Source: JAGXQV01 sp964527565 (GTDB taxonomy: Bacteria; Pseudomonadota; Gammaproteobacteria; Burkholderiales; Sulfuricellaceae). Taken from it: 24,507 bases of DNA. The notes under the pieces were generated by a model. It saw only the letters and a list, made by a program, of their open reading frames with translations, was not told the DNA's origin and did not search any database. Below are positions 23,724 through 24,507 of this stretch, piece by piece (within the stretch, counting starts at the first letter, position 1; every line of letters begins with the position of its first letter). A program made the position numbers and the translations under genes. The stretch covers positions 1 through 24,507 of the forward strand of contig CAZGOY010000045.1 of the NCBI GenBank assembly GCA_964527565.1, in the 5' to 3' direction.

Positions 23724-24363
23724 AGCGGTATTTTTCGACCTCGACGGCACGCTGGCCGACACGGCGCCGGACCTGGGATACGCCCTCAACCTCCTGCGCG
23801 GCCAGCGCGGCTTGGCGCCATTGCCTCAGGAAACGATTCGTCCCCATGCATCGCACGGCGCCCGCGGCTTGCTCGAAATCGGTCTTGGGATGACGCCGAC
23901 TCATCCTGATTTCGGTGCGGCGCGCCTGGAATTCCTGGTTTTTTACGAACGCCATCTGTGTCATCACACGACCTTGTTTCCCGGTATCGGAGAACTGCTG
24001 GACGGATTGGAGCAGCGCAATATCACTTGGGGCGTGGTTACCAACAAACCGGCACGTTATACCGACCCCTTGATGGAAATGCTGGGCTTGAGCCAGCGCG
24101 CCGCCTGCATTGTCAGCGGCGACACTTGCTCCAACGCCAAGCCGCACCCCGAGCCCTTGTTCCACGCCGCGCGCCAAGCGGGGCAAGAGCCTGGAAGATG
24201 CCTGTATATCGGAGATGCCGAGCGCGACATTGCCGCCGCCCGTGCGGCAGGCATGTCGGCTTTGGTGGCCATGTACGGCTATCTTGATGAATCAGATCGT
24301 CCGCACGACTGGCAGGCAAACGGCGCCATCAATGCGCCCCTGGAGGCGCTCAACTACCTTTGA
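23716..24363 (+). CDS. gph: HAD-family phosphatase, Gph/MupP type
   Basis: Haloacid dehalogenase phosphatase of 215 residues with FFDLDGTLADT (nucleophile D8, acid D10), WGVVTNKP (motif II), KPHPEP (motif III lysine) and YIGDAERDIAAA (motif IV). It would usually be annotated as phosphoglycolate phosphatase. However, the gene directly follows mtaD-ubiG, as does Pseudomonas mupP (N-acetylmuramic acid 6-phosphate phosphatase of peptidoglycan recycling), and stretches such as RLEFLVFYERH and NITWGVVTNKPARYTDPLM resemble MupP as I recall it. Substrate is therefore open between the two. The start ATG 23716 overlaps ubiG by 8 bases. Confidence 0.9.
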   Translation: MVKAVFFDLDGTLADTAPDLGYALNLLRGQRGLAPLPQETIRPHASHGARGLLEIGLGMTPTHPDFGAARLEFLVFYERHLCHHTTLFPGIGELLDGLEQRNITWGVVTNKPARYTDPLMEMLGLSQRAACIVSGDTCSNAKPHPEPLFHAARQAGQEPGRCLYIGDAERDIAAARAAGMSALVAMYGYLDESDRPHDWQANGAINAPLEALNYL

Positions 24364-24390
24364 CCGGCGGCCGTGCTTGTCTGTTACAAT
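24360..24390 (+). promoter_or_regulatory. Candidate ssrA promoter
   Basis: TTGACC (24360-24365) and an extended -10 TGTTACAAT (24382-24390). The 19-base spacer is longer than ideal but the extended -10 compensates. Transcription would begin near 24397, leaving about 41 bases to be removed from the 5' end by RNase P. Confidence 0.5.
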
Positions 24391-24396
24391 CCCAGT

Positions 24397-24419
24397 TGAA
24401 CTTTCTCCATGAAAGTTCA
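24397..24419. promoter_or_regulatory. 9-bp inverted repeat before ssrA
   Basis: TGAACTTTC (24397-24405), loop TCCAT, GAAAGTTCA (24411-24419). The stem is perfect. No T run follows, so it is probably not a terminator for the phosphatase gene; it would fall at the very 5' end of a precursor tmRNA. Confidence 0.55.
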
Positions 24420-24437
24420 TCTACTGTAGTGTTCCAT

Positions 24438-24507
24438 GGGGGCGACCTGGTTTCGACGTGGGTTGCAAAGCAGAGTAGGGCATACCGAGGTTCAGTCACC
24501 TCGTAAA
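24438..24507 (+). ncRNA. ssrA: tmRNA (ssrA), 5' part only
   Basis: The start GGGGGCGACCTGGTTTCGAC is the classic tmRNA 5' end forming half of the tRNA-like acceptor domain, with the T/D-like TTTCGACG. It continues with GTGGGTTGCAAAGCAG, CATACCGAGG and CACCTCGTAAA, matching the E. coli region ATGCCGAGGGGCGG...CCTCGTAAA that precedes the tag-coding part. The GAGGTTCAGTCACCTC stretch forms the first pseudoknot stem. The RNA rescues stalled ribosomes with SmpB. The window edge cuts it before the tag codons. The exact 5' base could be 24438 or 24439. Confidence 0.93.

Overview
The window looks like a chromosomal segment of a GC-rich betaproteobacterium, probably of the Nitrosomonadales/Gallionellaceae type. 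This rests on the gyrA-serC-pheA-hisC-aroF-tyrA order, a beta-type OmpA-family protein with the CWRTGYWTPAMAIVECDPDL start, and general protein resemblance. No rRNA is present, so the assignment is inference.

Left part (1-3595, minus strand): one large repetitive surface/secreted protein gene, interrupted by a 100-N scaffold gap inside a near-perfect repeat. Removing the Ns restores one frame of about 1041 codons. Just upstream of its start lie a 14-base C tract and a decayed copy of part of modA.

Middle left (3596-9293, minus strand): a tightly packed run, cNMP-binding protein > recJ > nnrD > modA > modB > modC, with overlaps of 52, 4, 4 and 4 bases and one 2-base gap. It joins DNA repair, nicotinamide-nucleotide repair and molybdate uptake in one apparent transcription unit.

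Centre (9294-10424): a single family 2 glycosyltransferase gene on the plus strand, ending at a probable bidirectional terminator.

Middle right (10423-20637, minus strand): a long co-directional series gyrA > serC > pheA > CheZ-like protein > hisC > aroF > tyrA > arnD-like > coiled-coil protein. This is the known proteobacterial serine/aromatic supraoperon, carrying an extra CheZ-like gene. After tyrA it has arnD-like and coiled-coil genes where aroA-cmk-rpsA usually follow.

Right part (20638-24507, plus strand): divergent from gyrA come an OmpA-family lipid- or peptidoglycan-associated type protein with a strong terminator, then mtaD-ubiG-gph/mupP overlapping head to tail, and finally the first 70 bases of the tmRNA gene ssrA cut by the window edge. 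The gyrA/mtaD/ubiG/HAD neighbourhood resembles the Pseudomonas mtaD-ubiG-mupP order.

Most of the window is ordinary housekeeping. The parts most worth a second look are the modA remnant/poly-C/surface-gene junction, the CheZ-like protein inside the aromatic operon, the ArnD-like protein with a changed metal-site histidine, and the duplicated-motif coiled-coil protein.
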